Part shown: positions 45,614 through 55,450 of the stretch, one piece after another | Numbering within the stretch: position 1 is the stretch's first letter | How the letters are laid out: every line of letters begins with the position of its first letter | NCBI RefSeq assembly: GCF_000513135.1 | Contig: NZ_BAUV01000007.1 | Coordinates: forward strand, 62,001 to 126,000 | DNA: 64,000 bases | Source: Halalkalibacter akibai JCM 9157 | Lineage (GTDB): Bacteria; Bacillota; Bacilli; Bacillales; Bacillaceae_D | Reading direction: 5' to 3' | Translations under genes and position numbers: made by a program | Notes under the pieces: generated by a model | Databases searched by the model: none | What the model was told of the DNA's origin: nothing | Seen by the model: the letters and a program-made list of their open reading frames with translations, nothing else

Positions 45614-46431
45614 TTAATTTTGAACTGGGGCTAGAATAAATTTCTCTACTACTTTCGCTACTCCGTCATTCATATTTGAATCAGTCACATAATTAGCAAT
45701 CTCTTTAATATCATCTGGTGCGTTCCCCATGCTACTCCAAGACCTGCAAATTCAATCATTGCTAAATCATTATAACTATCTCCTACCGCAATCACTTCTT
45801 CGCGTTTGATACCCATTGTTTTAATCAGGACATCTAAACTTGTGCCTTTTGTGACTCCGGCTTCAAGAAACTCTAAGAAATAAGGTTTTGAACGCATAAT
45901 GCTTAATTTGCCATCAAACTCTTTTTTTAGTTTCTCTTCTACTTGAATTAGCTTTTCTGGTTCTTCGACCATTAAGACTTTTACAACAGGATCTGTTACC
46001 GATTGAACGAAGCTTTCTACTTTTTTGACAGGAAGTCCAGTAATTTCTCCTTCTCTTAATGTGTAAGGATGTTCATTCTCACTTATAATCCAGTCTTCTA
46101 CATAGGTATGTATACCAACACCTTCAGATTGACTTATATCATAAAGTTTATGAACAATGTTAGGGGGAAGAGTGCTACTAAAATGTTCCTCTTTTGTTTT
46201 CGCGTCTATAATTTTGGCTCCGTTAAAGGATAGAATAAAACTACCATATTCTTTGAGCGAAAGTTCTTCAGCAATGCTATGCATACCATATGTAGGTCGT
46301 CCCGATGCTAGCACTACTTTAACTCCTTGCTGTTGAGCAGACATTAATGCTTTCTTTGTTCGTTCAGAAATGCTATGATCGTCGCGTAGCAACGTATCAT
46401 CTAAGTCTAAGACAATCATTTTATAATCCAT
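45614..46431 (-). pseudogene. Cof-type HAD-IIB phosphatase gene with a single-base loss
   Basis: The frame from 46431 gives IVLDLDDTLLRDDHS (HAD motif I), VVLASGRP (motif II), SYNDLAMIEFAGLGVA (motif IV). At about 45731 one base is missing (GCC expected, GC present). In the restored frame the protein runs MGNAPDDIKEIANYVTD, then NDGVAKVVEKFILAP, to a stop at 45614, giving about 272 residues, the usual Cof size. As written it loses the C-terminal 40 residues. It may be a sequencing artefact rather than a dead gene. The substrate is an unknown sugar phosphate or similar. Confidence 0.88.
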
Positions 46432-46524
46432 TTAAATAATCCTCTCTAGTTTTAAAGATACTCTTACTATAAAGGAAATTTTGTTTCTGAACTAGTCTAT
46501 TTCATAATGTTTTTTATATAGAAT

Positions 46525-46555
46525 TAAAAGAGCAAGCCAGTGGAAGGCTTGCTCT
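46525..46555 (-). terminator. Terminator for the leftward micro-gene
   Basis: AGAGCAAGCC / GGCTTGCTCT with a 7-base loop and T residues on the minus strand. Confidence 0.8.
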
Positions 46556-46604
46556 ATTGGTAAGTGGTTACTTGATGTAAAAGAGGGACAGTATTCTACT
46601 ATAA

Positions 46605-46775
46605 CTATAATTTACTTCGTTCAATCGCATTATCCCAGTCCGGAAAAAAGTGAAGTGCACTTCGCATAAGCTGAGGGTGTGTTTTTTTGATCTTTTTTTT
46701 ACTTAAATTTTCACCTGCAGCATTTAGTTGTTGAATGGTCATCATCACTTGTTCGGCAGACATTTCTACATCCAT
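46605..46775 (-). CDS. Small hypothetical protein
   Basis: This 56-residue protein is MDVEMSAEQVMMTIQQLNAA, with a basic middle (LSKKKIKKTHPQL) and FFPDWDNAIERSKL at the end. AAAGGAGG lies eight bases before the ATG, and a terminator follows. The initiation context is strong and the composition looks like real protein. The SKKKIKKTHPQLM RSALHFFPDWDNA segment looks like a small helical regulator-like fold, but I assign no function. Confidence 0.65.
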   Translation of the reverse strand: MDVEMSAEQVMMTIQQLNAAGENLSKKKIKKTHPQLMRSALHFFPDWDNAIERSKL

Positions 46776-46923
46776 TTTGTAACCTCCTTTTCAAATTTAT
46801 TACAATATTTACCTTTATTTTTTTATTTATACTTAATTAATTTAAAAAGTTGGAATTTAAAGGAAAAGACGTTTTTTTGTCGAAATGAATGAATAATCGT
46901 AGCAGCAGGGGGGGGTATATAAC

Positions 46924-47568
46924 ATGGAAATAAAAACGGGCACGATCATATCATTAAACATAGGAAAATCTATTAACATTGCAGATACTGGAGAAAGAGA
47001 AATCAATTCGGCTATATACAAAAGCCCGGTATTAGAAGATATCTTGTCTCTTACGAAAAATGGATTACAAGGTGATGAGCAGGCTGATCTTGTAAACCAT
47101 GGAGGCTTTGATAAAGCTCTTTGTGTTTATCCTTTTGAGCATTATCAATATTGGCAAAATAAACTTAATAAAGATTTTCCGATGGGCTCTTTTGGTGAAA
47201 ATATTACTCTAGCTGGTATGCTTGAGACAGATACAAACATTGGTGATATTTGGGAGATAGGAGAAGCGCTTGTTCAAGTAAGTCAGCCAAGAATGCCTTG
47301 TTACAAAGTAGCAAAACGTCATGATGTTGTAAAACTCCCTCTTTATATTCAAGAAACAGGATACTCTGGTTATTATTTGAGAATTTTGAAAGAAGGCGAT
47401 ATCTCGGTTAGAGACCGTTGTATCCTAAAAAAGCGCTCATCTAATATTAGTATTGCATATATTAATCAGATAACCTATCATGATAAAGCGAACATGAAAG
47501 CTAAAGTTGAGTTAACGAATTTGGAAGAACTTGCGGAGTCTTGGAAACGTAACATTCAGATCAAATAA
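46924..47568 (+). CDS. MOSC-domain protein (YiiM-like)
   Basis: This 214-residue protein has a MOSC domain: GLQGDEQADLVNHGGFDKALCVYPFEHYQYW, GSFGENITLAGM, and the conserved Cys in QPRMPCYKVAKRH. YiiM-type proteins reduce N-hydroxylated base analogues using molybdenum cofactor. The ribosome site is an unusual run of eight G at 46908-46915, seven bases or so before the ATG. Confidence 0.87.
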   Translation: MEIKTGTIISLNIGKSINIADTGEREINSAIYKSPVLEDILSLTKNGLQGDEQADLVNHGGFDKALCVYPFEHYQYWQNKLNKDFPMGSFGENITLAGMLETDTNIGDIWEIGEALVQVSQPRMPCYKVAKRHDVVKLPLYIQETGYSGYYLRILKEGDISVRDRCILKKRSSNISIAYINQITYHDKANMKAKVELTNLEELAESWKRNIQIK

Positions 47569-47769
47569 TTTCACGTACTGTATTTGATAAATTGATAATC
47601 ATATGAACTTAATTATCGTTGTGATGGTTGTGGTTATTATGATGATGATATAATGAAATTGTTAAATTAATGGGAAAAAATCCGAAGATCTACTAGATTA
47701 CAATAGTTAATGGTACTAAGTGAGTATAAAAAATTTATGACAAAGTTGATTAGAGTGTGAAGTGAGCTA

Positions 47770-48207
47770 ATGATGAAATCTTTTATGTGTTTAGTTTCTT
47801 TTACTTGCTTACTGTATTTATCTGGTTGTAATACACAAACGTACGAAGCAGTAGAAGTCTTTCAAATTGATTTGTTAGAATTAAGTGATCAATCAAAAGC
47901 CTATGATCAATCAGGTTATAAAATAGTCAATTCAATTACGACTACTTCAGAAACGAGAAATATGTTAAAGGCTGATATTAAAGCGATTGAAGATCATTTT
48001 GATCCAAACGGTAATTATGTGAAAACTGTTATTCTTCATTCGAAATCGACCTTAAATAAATTGAATGATACATTAACGGATCATCAACGTGAAGAAATAT
48101 TAGATCAGCCATCAACGATTTTTTTCGAAGAGGAATTTAATGAAGCTGAAAGAGAATTGGTGAAAGCAAGGGTAATGGAATTTATAGATCGACTACCGAC
48201 TAATTAA
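47770..48207 (+). CDS. Hypothetical lipoprotein
   Basis: This 145-residue protein has a signal peptide with lipobox (LYLSGCNTQ; Cys about residue 20) and a mature part of mixed helices and charged residues (FEEEFNEAERELVKARVMEFIDRL). No named domain is recognised. It is convergent with the MCP gene through a shared terminator. The ribosome site is weak (AGTGAG). Confidence 0.65.
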   Translation: MMKSFMCLVSFTCLLYLSGCNTQTYEAVEVFQIDLLELSDQSKAYDQSGYKIVNSITTTSETRNMLKADIKAIEDHFDPNGNYVKTVILHSKSTLNKLNDTLTDHQREEILDQPSTIFFEEEFNEAERELVKARVMEFIDRLPTN

Positions 48208-48222
48208 ATTTTCATTCAATGT

Positions 48223-48265
48223 AAAAATAACTGAGAAAGGTTTAGACCTTTCTCAGTTATTTTTG
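48223..48265. terminator. Bidirectional terminator between the lipoprotein and MCP genes
   Basis: An eighteen-pair perfect stem, centred on AACTGAGAAAGGT / ACCTTTCTCAGTT, has A and T runs on either side. It overlaps the last codons of the MCP gene. Confidence 0.95.
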
Positions 48266-49731
48266 TTTATAAGTTTTGTTAACTTTTCTGTTAAGGTTTC
48301 TAATTCTGAAAAACTACTAACAATTTCTCCGATTCTTTTATGTTGTTCTTCAACACTTGCTAAAATTTCTTCGACAGAAGCACTTGATTGCTCAGTGATA
48401 CTTGAAACAGAAGAAATTTCTTCAAATATATGATTAGAATCCGTCTTTAAGTTAAGGAGCATCGTTTCGACATTTGTTGACTGTTTCACTACATTTTCTG
48501 TGTTCTCGAGAATTTTAGTGAAGCCTTCTTTTGTTTCTTTTGTTGCTTCAATACTTTGTAACACAACTGATTGGCTATTATTAATTTGAGAATTTAAAGA
48601 AGCTGTTTTTTCTTGGATAGAGCTTAATATAGTTGAGATTTCAATGGTTGAATTCTTGCTGTCCTCAGCTAGTTTACGAACTTCATCTGCTACAACCGAA
48701 AAACCACGCCCATGTTCCCCAGCTCTTGCTGCCTCAATTGCAGCATTCAATGCTAACAGGTTTGTTTGGTCAGATACATTCGTAATTTGGTCGAGTATAA
48801 AACTAATTTGATTATTTTGTGAGCTTAAATCTTCTATTAGTTTAACTGTTTGAGAAATAATCGAGTTAACTTCTTCCATTTTAGTTGTCAGAGAGAAGAT
48901 TTGTTGATTACCTTGTTGTGTAACAGTTAGTGTTAGGTCTGATATATCCTTCATTTGAGTTGCAGAATTTGAGACTGAAGTTACTGTGTTGTTTGTTGAA
49001 TGTAATGATTCATTCATTTCTTGTACACTAGCAGCTTGAGATTCAACTCCCTTGGCAACTTCAGAAAAGGCAATCGTAATCTCATCAGAAATACTACCAG
49101 TCGCTGTTACATTATTCTTCGTTTTATGACTAAAGGTTGAAAGCATGTCAACTGTATATCCAATCTCTTCAATTAAGTGATCTGCTTTTTCTTTTTCTTT
49201 CGCAAGGTGTAAATGCTGTTCATTCATCTTCGCTTGCATCGATTGTCCAATTCGAGATTGAGCAATTAACACTAAAGTAATAACTATGAAGAAGATGTTT
49301 AATGAGATAAGATAGTCATTTCCTACACCAAAGAACATTTCTTCGCGGTAAGTAAGAAAGAGGTAATTTGAAAGCCCTAAACCAATTACGCCTGCAGCGG
49401 CAATGGATTTGTAATTATGATATAAAGAAATCAAAGCTAGAGTTACATAAATCATTAAGTAATTTGTTAATTTCGGTGAAGTCGATGCCATAACAACTGT
49501 AATGATAGCTAAACCTATTATTGCAAAGTATTGCACATACAAAACGAGAAAACGTTTCCAGCAAATGAATGTTATAAGAATTGCCACTGTTAATCCTGAC
49601 ACTATATAAGCAATCAGTGCTGAAGCTGTTAATCCACTTAGAAAACTACTCGCTAAGCCTAAGAAGAATGAAAACCATAGTAACTTTGTAATTAAATTGT
49701 TCCGTTTATGTACCTCAGTTTCAGTTATCAA
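48253..49731 (-). CDS. Methyl-accepting chemotaxis protein with six N-terminal helices
   Basis: This 492-residue receptor has about six membrane helices in the first 170 residues and no large extracytoplasmic sensor and no HAMP domain. A coiled signalling domain follows, with the strongly conserved tip [34 protein letters not shown]. It would signal to CheA/CheW. The stimulus is unknown; polytopic sensors of this kind may respond to membrane or lipophilic compounds, which is inference. Confidence 0.9.
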   Translation of the reverse strand: MITETEVHKRNNLITKLLWFSFFLGLASSFLSGLTASALIAYIVSGLTVAILITFICWKRFLVLYVQYFAIIGLAIITVVMASTSPKLTNYLMIYVTLALISLYHNYKSIAAAGVIGLGLSNYLFLTYREEMFFGVGNDYLISLNIFFIVITLVLIAQSRIGQSMQAKMNEQHLHLAKEKEKADHLIEEIGYTVDMLSTFSHKTKNNVTATGSISDEITIAFSEVAKGVESQAASVQEMNESLHSTNNTVTSVSNSATQMKDISDLTLTVTQQGNQQIFSLTTKMEEVNSIISQTVKLIEDLSSQNNQISFILDQITNVSDQTNLLALNAAIEAARAGEHGRGFSVVADEVRKLAEDSKNSTIEISTILSSIQEKTASLNSQINNSQSVVLQSIEATKETKEGFTKILENTENVVKQSTNVETMLLNLKTDSNHIFEEISSVSSITEQSSASVEEILASVEEQHKRIGEIVSSFSELETLTEKLTKLINKNN

Positions 49732-49925
49732 GTTAGTTCCTCCAATTATTTAAAATATATCTTTATATCGACATAAAATTAACTTTTGTTAACTGTTTTT
49801 TAAAAATTTATAATTTTTGTGTCATTTGATGAATTGGATAATTTTAATTTAGTCGGTATTATAGTAACATGAACTTAATTCAAGTACTTTTTGTATGGAA
49901 TAAGATATAGTGAATCTGCTTTAAG

Positions 49926-50144
49926 ATGTTGGAGGACACAGGAGCTCTTATTGATGAGAAACAGGGTGTTTTGAGAGTGAGAACGGTCCCCAGGTACCTT
50001 ATTTGCTGAAAAAAGAGCTGAAAAAGCGAGTGAATTTAGCTGATAAGGAATCTTGTGTCCGCCAAGGCAGGGGAAATAGCTGTTTTTTGTTGAATAAGGC
50101 ATCCTGAGTCCGCATCGAAATGTTGGAGGACACAGGAGCTCTTA
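49926..50144. repeat. Intergenic repeat element with a 25-base direct duplication
   Basis: The stretch ATGTTGGAGGACACAGGAG plus CTCTTA occurs identically at 49926-49950 and 50120-50144. Between the copies lie two diverged units of ATAAGGxATC-TG-GTCCGC type (about 50042 and 50094). The structure looks like a genome-wide Bacillaceae intergenic element, but I have only this window. The rest of 49732-50177 shows no gene. Confidence 0.75.
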
Positions 50145-50177
50145 ATTAAAGGATGCTGTGTTTCTGGGAGGCTAGTC

Positions 50178-50570
50178 ATGAAATACATTATATTATTTGA
50201 TGGAGTTTGTCATTTTTGCCACGGGAGTGTCCAATTTATTTATAAACGTGATCCTAGTGCAGTATTTGCTTTTGCTGCTCTTAAAAGTGAAACAGGCAAA
50301 AATCTTATTAGAAAATACGATGTTGCTCCAACTGTAGACAGTCTCGTTTTAATTGAAGACAGTCACGTTTACATTAAATCAACTGCTGCTTTACGAATTT
50401 CAAGGAGATTAAGAGGAGTTTGGAAACTTTTTTATTTACTTATCATTATACCGAGACCTATAAGAGACAGGGCTTACGATATTTTCGCTAAAAACAGGTA
50501 CCGGTGGTTTGGGAAAACAGAATTGTGTAATTTGCCATCAAAAGACTTACGTGAGCGGTTGTTAAAGTAA
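50178..50570 (+). CDS. DCC/DUF393-family thiol-disulfide oxidoreductase-like protein
   Basis: This 130-residue protein starts with a redox-type motif (ILFDGVCHFCHGSVQFIYKRDP). The C-x-x-C and DGxCxxC pattern define the DCC (DUF393, YuxK-like) family. Its role is not established. It starts at ATG 50178 with CTGGGAGG upstream and is monocistronic after the repeat element. Confidence 0.85.
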   Translation: MKYIILFDGVCHFCHGSVQFIYKRDPSAVFAFAALKSETGKNLIRKYDVAPTVDSLVLIEDSHVYIKSTAALRISRRLRGVWKLFYLLIIIPRPIRDRAYDIFAKNRYRWFGKTELCNLPSKDLRERLLK

Positions 50571-50783
50571 TTTTAACTACCTAATAGATTTGTTAGGGAA
50601 AACGGAGACTTATTAAATTTAATAAGTCTTTTTTTTGTTTAGGTTGATTTAGAGAATGTGAAAGTATTTATGTGGAATAAACAAATTTGGAAAATTTATA
50701 TATATTATGTGTAATTATGTTAAACTAAATATTGGAAGAAACAGTCTAATTTGAAACGTAAAATTTGCAAGGAGTGGCTATTT

Positions 50784-52892
50784 ATGAAGAAAAAACATAA
50801 AAAGAAAAAGAATCATTTGTCTTTTCGGCTTAATGTTCTATTCTTTTTTGTGTTTCTATTATTCTCTGGACTTATTCTTAGATTAGGTTTTGTACAAATC
50901 GTTCAAGGTGAAGAATTTATCAGTCAACTCGGAAGGGTTATTGAGGCGACAGATCGTCAAGAAGCACCAAGAGGCATCATGTACGATCGTTACGGGCATG
51001 TTATTGTAGACAATCAAGTTGAGTATTCTATTACATATACGAACCCTTCTCAATCTACGAGAGCTGAAACAATGTTAGCTATTGCGAGGGAACTTGAACC
51101 ATTGGTAGATATGGAAGAAGAGAGTAGTCGTGTTACGGTAAGAGATCGTAAAGATTATCTTTTGCTTAATATGACAGAAGAAGAACGCTATAAATTAGTG
51201 AGTAAAGAAGAGAGAGGCTCACTTAAAAATGTTTCTGAAGAATATCGTCTTGAAATTGAACGAATTACAGATGAAGATGTAGAATCATTGACACCTACTG
51301 ATTTACAGGTGTTGGCTATTTATCGTGAAATGGTTAGAGGATACGCTAACTCTGCACAAAAAATAAAACAACGTATTACAATGGAAGAAAAGCATGTAAT
51401 AAGTGAAAATCTGGATCGGTTACCTGGAATTGATATATCACGAGATTCCAGTAGGATTTATCCTTATGGTGATTCTTTCAGATCAATATTTGGTTCTGTT
51501 AACTCTATTCCAAGTGAAAAAATTGATTACTACTTAACTAGAGGCTATGATCGTTCTGATAGTGTGGGAACTAGCTATTTAGAATTACAGTATGAAAATG
51601 TATTAAAGGGAAAAAAGGCAATTATTGAGCGAGTTACAACACGACAAGGGACACAAACCATTGATGATTCGATTAATGAGAGGCCTGGTCAAAGAGGAAA
51701 CGATCTAGTGTTAACAGTCGATATGGAACTTCAACAAAGACTTGAAGAGATTATCGCTGAAGAAATGCGTGCTGCTGGAAGAAATTCTTTTATATCAGAT
51801 CGTTCTGCTTATGCTGTATTAATGGATCCAGCAACAGGTGACATTTTGGCGATGGCTGGATTTTATGACGATGGCAAACCAGATAGGACTACGTTTGCGG
51901 ATCATGATGGCAATGTAAATAAGGTTTTTGAAATGGGTTCCTCAGTTAAAGCGGCAACCGTACTAACAGGCTTTCATGCTGGAGTCGCAGCTCCCGGAAC
52001 TCAATTTAATGATCGACCGGTCTATTTACCCGGTACTCCTGTAAAAAGATCTTGGAATACTAGTGGTTTCGGTTGGATAGATGATCGCAGAGCCCTAGAG
52101 CAATCTTCTAATGTCTATATGTTTGAAATTGGGATGCGAATGGCTAATTGTCGTTATACGGCGCCTAATGCAAGATGTGGTTGGTCCAATGATTCCATTC
52201 AAAAAGCATACAGTGATGTTCGTAACAGTTTTCATCAATTTGGATTAGGCTCTGAAACGGGCATTGATTTACCGAATTATTCATCTGGTCTTCAAGGTCA
52301 AGCCACAGTTGGAGGGAATTTGCTAGATTTATTAATTGGGCAATATGATAATTATACAACTTTGCAGTTAGCACAGTACATTGCTACGATTGCCAATGAC
52401 GGCTATAGGATGGAACCGCGTCTTGTTAGAGAAATCCGTGATCCTTCTATTAATCAAAGTGATCCTGGGGCTGTTATTCAAAAGTTTGAACCAACTATAT
52501 TAAATCGAGTTGATATGAGTGATGCTCATATACGCAGGGTACAAGAAGGACTTCGAGGTGTTATGACAAGGGGTACTGCACAGTCTCGTTTTTCAGGTGC
52601 TTCTTATCAGCCTGCAGGAAAGACAGGTACCGCTCAGGTAAAAGTAGCGGTTGGTGAAGGAGATAATAGAAGAATTATTGATGGAAATACTCAGACGTTA
52701 GTGGGCTATGCACCTTACAATAACCCTGAAATAGCTTTCGCTGTTGTTGTGCCGAACGTAAGGTTGGAACGTCATGGAGGCGCCCAAGGGATTGCTCAAA
52801 AAATTTCTAAAAAGGCATTGGATAGTTTTTTTGAGATGCAAGGTTATAGAAATGGTCCTACAGTGGTGGATGAACCTATGGAAGAAGAATAA
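50784..52892 (+). CDS. Class B penicillin-binding protein (PBP2a/PbpH-like)
   Basis: This protein has about 702 residues. A basic N-terminus and one membrane anchor (LNVLFFFVFLLFSGLILRLGF) precede a dimerisation domain (APRGIMYDRYGHVIVDNQ). The transpeptidase domain follows with the SxxK motif GSSVKAATV, the SSN motif EQSSNVYMFEIG, and KTGTAQ. It builds peptidoglycan crosslinks in elongation. ATG 50784 has AAGGAG upstream; the longer frame from 50751 has none. Confidence 0.93.
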   Translation: MKKKHKKKKNHLSFRLNVLFFFVFLLFSGLILRLGFVQIVQGEEFISQLGRVIEATDRQEAPRGIMYDRYGHVIVDNQVEYSITYTNPSQSTRAETMLAIARELEPLVDMEEESSRVTVRDRKDYLLLNMTEEERYKLVSKEERGSLKNVSEEYRLEIERITDEDVESLTPTDLQVLAIYREMVRGYANSAQKIKQRITMEEKHVISENLDRLPGIDISRDSSRIYPYGDSFRSIFGSVNSIPSEKIDYYLTRGYDRSDSVGTSYLELQYENVLKGKKAIIERVTTRQGTQTIDDSINERPGQRGNDLVLTVDMELQQRLEEIIAEEMRAAGRNSFISDRSAYAVLMDPATGDILAMAGFYDDGKPDRTTFADHDGNVNKVFEMGSSVKAATVLTGFHAGVAAPGTQFNDRPVYLPGTPVKRSWNTSGFGWIDDRRALEQSSNVYMFEIGMRMANCRYTAPNARCGWSNDSIQKAYSDVRNSFHQFGLGSETGIDLPNYSSGLQGQATVGGNLLDLLIGQYDNYTTLQLAQYIATIANDGYRMEPRLVREIRDPSINQSDPGAVIQKFEPTILNRVDMSDAHIRRVQEGLRGVMTRGTAQSRFSGASYQPAGKTGTAQVKVAVGEGDNRRIIDGNTQTLVGYAPYNNPEIAFAVVVPNVRLERHGGAQGIAQKISKKALDSFFEMQGYRNGPTVVDEPMEEE

Positions 52893-52897
52893 AGGAG

Positions 52898-52945
52898 AGA
52901 GGATGTCTCAAAAAATCAAGAATTTTTTGAGACATCCTCTTTTTC
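52898..52945. terminator. Bidirectional terminator between PBP and LOG genes
   Basis: A nineteen-pair perfect stem (AGAGGATGTCTCAAAAAAT and its complement) is followed by T. It forms the 3' end of the convergent LOG coding sequence. Confidence 0.95.
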
Positions 52946-53506
52946 CCATTTATTTATATAGTTCGGTTTGAACTTTTTCATTTTATGAAGTAAATCTTCT
53001 GGATCATCTGAAACAATAAGGTTGTCTAGGAAGTCTTGTTTAATGAATCCCTCTGTTTTCATATGATCTAATAGAGAAAGAAGTTTATCATAAAAGTGGT
53101 TAACATTTAATATTCCGATAGGTTTTTGATGATAACCAATTTGTTGCCACGTTAGTGCTTCTGCTAATTCTTCAATGGTGCCAATCCCGCCAGGAAGAGC
53201 TACAAATCCATCAGCCAACTCATACATCTTCGCTTTTCTTTGATGCATGTCGTCTACAATAAATAATTCGGTAAGTTCAACGTGCTCGACATTCTCATGT
53301 ATTTTTTTGGGAATGACACCTACTACTTCCCCCTTTTTTTCTAAAACGGAGCGAGCCAATTCTCCCATTAATCCCGCATTTCCTCCGCCATACACTAAAT
53401 TGATTTCGTTAACAATTAAAGCTTCAGCAAATTGTTTGACAGCTGTTAAGTAAGCTTTATCCTGTCCGAAACTTGAACCGCAAAACACACATATTTTTTG
53501 AAACAT
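52916..53506 (-). CDS. LOG-family phosphoribohydrolase (TIGR00730 type)
   Basis: This 196-residue cytosolic protein has ICVFCGSSFG at its start, VYGGGNAGLMGELA and the catalytic motif LPGGIGTIEELAEALTWQQIG (PGGxGTxxE). LOG proteins remove ribose phosphate from cytokinin-type nucleotides; the bacterial role is likely nucleotide metabolism. The length is normal. The C-terminus (KWEKEDVSKNS) lies inside the terminator hairpin. Confidence 0.92.
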   Translation of the reverse strand: MFQKICVFCGSSFGQDKAYLTAVKQFAEALIVNEINLVYGGGNAGLMGELARSVLEKKGEVVGVIPKKIHENVEHVELTELFIVDDMHQRKAKMYELADGFVALPGGIGTIEELAEALTWQQIGYHQKPIGILNVNHFYDKLLSLLDHMKTEGFIKQDFLDNLIVSDDPEDLLHKMKKFKPNYINKWEKEDVSKNS

Positions 53507-53786
53507 CTAAATTCCACCTTCTTTAGATTCTCTATTACCTTAGAATAAAGGATAGGCGATCATTTGTAAATTATGGGCTAAATACATTTATTTGTGTTGG
53601 CTGTTTTTGCAAAAAGTAATGGCTATTTACTTTCTCTTACAGCAAGTAAAGTACTTGGATGATATTGTGATGGAGCCGTTTAGGATGGTAAAAATAGAGA
53701 CACCAAGACTAATTAATTAGAAGCTTTTGCAGGAACAAATAGCATTATTAGTCGAATTATAAAAGTGGCGTGTTAGGAGGTTAAAC

Positions 53787-54584
53787 ATGAATAAAGAATT
53801 AGTCGTTACCTTAAAAGATATACAGTGGAGAAGAGATGGGAAAACCATTTTAGAACAGATTTCTTGGGAAGTTAGTAAGGGACAACATTGGGCTATTCTT
53901 GGTTTAAATGGCTCAGGAAAAACATCTATACTAAATCTAATAACAGGTTATCAATGGGCTTCTAAAGGGGAAGTTGCTGTTTTAGGTAGAAAATTTGGAC
54001 AGACGAATATTCCAGAATTACGAAAATCAATTGGTTGGGTAAGTGTTGGTGTCGATGAAAGATATGCTAGCAGAGGCAATGATACCGCGTTATCGGTTGT
54101 AATTAGTGGGAAGTATGCTTCAATTGGGTTGTATGAAGACGTGTCTCAAGCTGACCGAAATAAGGCCGAGGAATTATTGTTAGAATTACGAATAGCACAT
54201 TTGGCTCAGCAATCTTTTATGAAACTGTCTCAAGGTGAAAAAAGACGTGTTATCATAGCACGTGCTTTAATGAGTCAACCTGAACTTTTAATCTTAGATG
54301 AACCTTGTAATGGTTTAGATCTTTTCTCAAGGGAGCAATTATTAGAAACGATAGGTCGTTTAGCTAGTGTAACAGGTGGGCCTACTTTATTGTATGTCAC
54401 ACATCATTTAGAAGAAGTGGTACCCGCAATTTCTCATGCTCTTTTAATTAAAGAAGGAAAAATAGTGGCCCAGGGTGATAAACACGAGACTTTGACAGAG
54501 TCGAATTTATCGACAACGTTTCAATTACCAGTTTCAATTAGATGGCAAGAGAACAGGCCGTGGGTCAGTTTTAAGAAAATTTAA
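53787..54584 (+). CDS. ylmA: ABC ATPase (YlmA-like)
   Basis: This 265-residue protein has Walker A GLNGSGKTS, signature LSQGEKRRVIIARALM, Walker B LLILDEPCNGLD and H-loop VTHHLEE. Instead of a Q-loop glutamine it has IGWVSVGVDERY, which is seen in the YlmA/ModF-like group rather than in ordinary importers. No permease gene is beside it, so its partner is unknown. AGGAGG precedes the ATG. The 53507-53786 gap holds nothing I can name. Confidence 0.85.
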   Translation: MNKELVVTLKDIQWRRDGKTILEQISWEVSKGQHWAILGLNGSGKTSILNLITGYQWASKGEVAVLGRKFGQTNIPELRKSIGWVSVGVDERYASRGNDTALSVVISGKYASIGLYEDVSQADRNKAEELLLELRIAHLAQQSFMKLSQGEKRRVIIARALMSQPELLILDEPCNGLDLFSREQLLETIGRLASVTGGPTLLYVTHHLEEVVPAISHALLIKEGKIVAQGDKHETLTESNLSTTFQLPVSIRWQENRPWVSFKKI

Positions 54585-54753
54585 GAAAGAGGCCACTAAA
54601 AAGGTATGTTCCTCACCGATTTAGTGGTCTCTAAGCAACTTGTGAAACCATTGCTACTTTCTTGAATCCCCTCGTATCAGACGAGGATGAGAGTAAAATG
54701 GAAATCTGTTTTTTCAGTTCTTAAGGTATGATAGTGGTCTGTTGTAATTCAGT

Positions 54754-55260
54754 TTATTTTTCAAAATCTGGTATCTCTTCGTAAGCTAACTTAGAAATAA
54801 TTTCATGGTGGGTCGGATAATCCTTCAATAAATCTTGTTGCGTAAACAACTCAAAGTCTTCATATTCAAATCCTGGTGCTACCATGCATCCTACTAACGA
54901 GAATGATTTATCTTCTGAAAGTGAAGAGCCAAAAATGGAGTTTTTCGGTACTAATACTTGTGGTACTTCTCCTTTGTCTAGGTTAAGCCCTAATTTTGCT
55001 TCTTCATATTCACCATTTTCATGGATAATATGTACTGACATGGAACTTCCTGCATGAAAATACCAAAGTTCATCTGATTTTAAACGGTGAAAATGCGAGA
55101 CGTCACCAGCGCGCAGTAAAAAGTATATACTTGTATAAAGCTTTCTTTCTTTTTCGGAAATTTCTTCTTTAGAGGCAAATGAGCGTTTAAAATAGCCTCC
55201 TTCAGGATGTGCTTCAAGTCCTAAATGTGTAATCCAATATTCAGCTTCGTTTTGCTGCAA
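54754..55260 (-). CDS. Cupin-fold DUF985 protein
   Basis: This 168-residue protein begins with a DUF985 pattern (HPEGGYFKRSF) and the cupin strands SIYFLLRAGDVSHFHRLKSDELWYFHAGS, then VGCMVAPGFEYEDFEL. Metal-site His and Glu residues are present (HFHR..ELWYFH). The function is unknown; relatives are in the RmlC-like cupin fold. A hairpin (GAGGCCACTAAA / TTTAGTGGTCTC, 54593-54634) and no gene lie in the 54585-54753 gap. Confidence 0.82.
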   Translation of the reverse strand: MQQNEAEYWITHLGLEAHPEGGYFKRSFASKEEISEKERKLYTSIYFLLRAGDVSHFHRLKSDELWYFHAGSSMSVHIIHENGEYEEAKLGLNLDKGEVPQVLVPKNSIFGSSLSEDKSFSLVGCMVAPGFEYEDFELFTQQDLLKDYPTHHEIISKLAYEEIPDFEK

Positions 55261-55374
55261 TGGAAAAACCCCTTCCTAATGATTGTCGTCTCTATTAGTT
55301 AACCAAAAGGTTACAAAAGAATCAATGAATGTGTACGATCTTGCTGACATCTACATGCCATTCTTGAGGAAAAT

Positions 55375-55410
55375 CAAAAAGCAGTTTGAATCAAAAGGAT
55401 TCAAACTGCT
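55375..55410 (-). terminator. Terminator after the SASP gene
   Basis: AGCAGTTTGAATC / GATTCAAACTGCT with a 5-base loop and T residues on the minus strand. Confidence 0.9.
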
Positions 55411-55450
55411 ATTTAAACGAATTTGTGTGGGCTAAGGTATTTTTTCTAAA

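Noticed and set aside
46908-46915. Eight-G run as a phase-variation switch before the MOSC gene
   Set aside because: It lies at the ribosome site, where length change could alter expression, but a single sequence cannot show variability.
53787-54584. YlmA-like ATPase as part of an orphan transporter with the LOG or cupin genes
   Set aside because: Neither neighbour encodes a membrane protein, and the gaps and directions do not support an operon.
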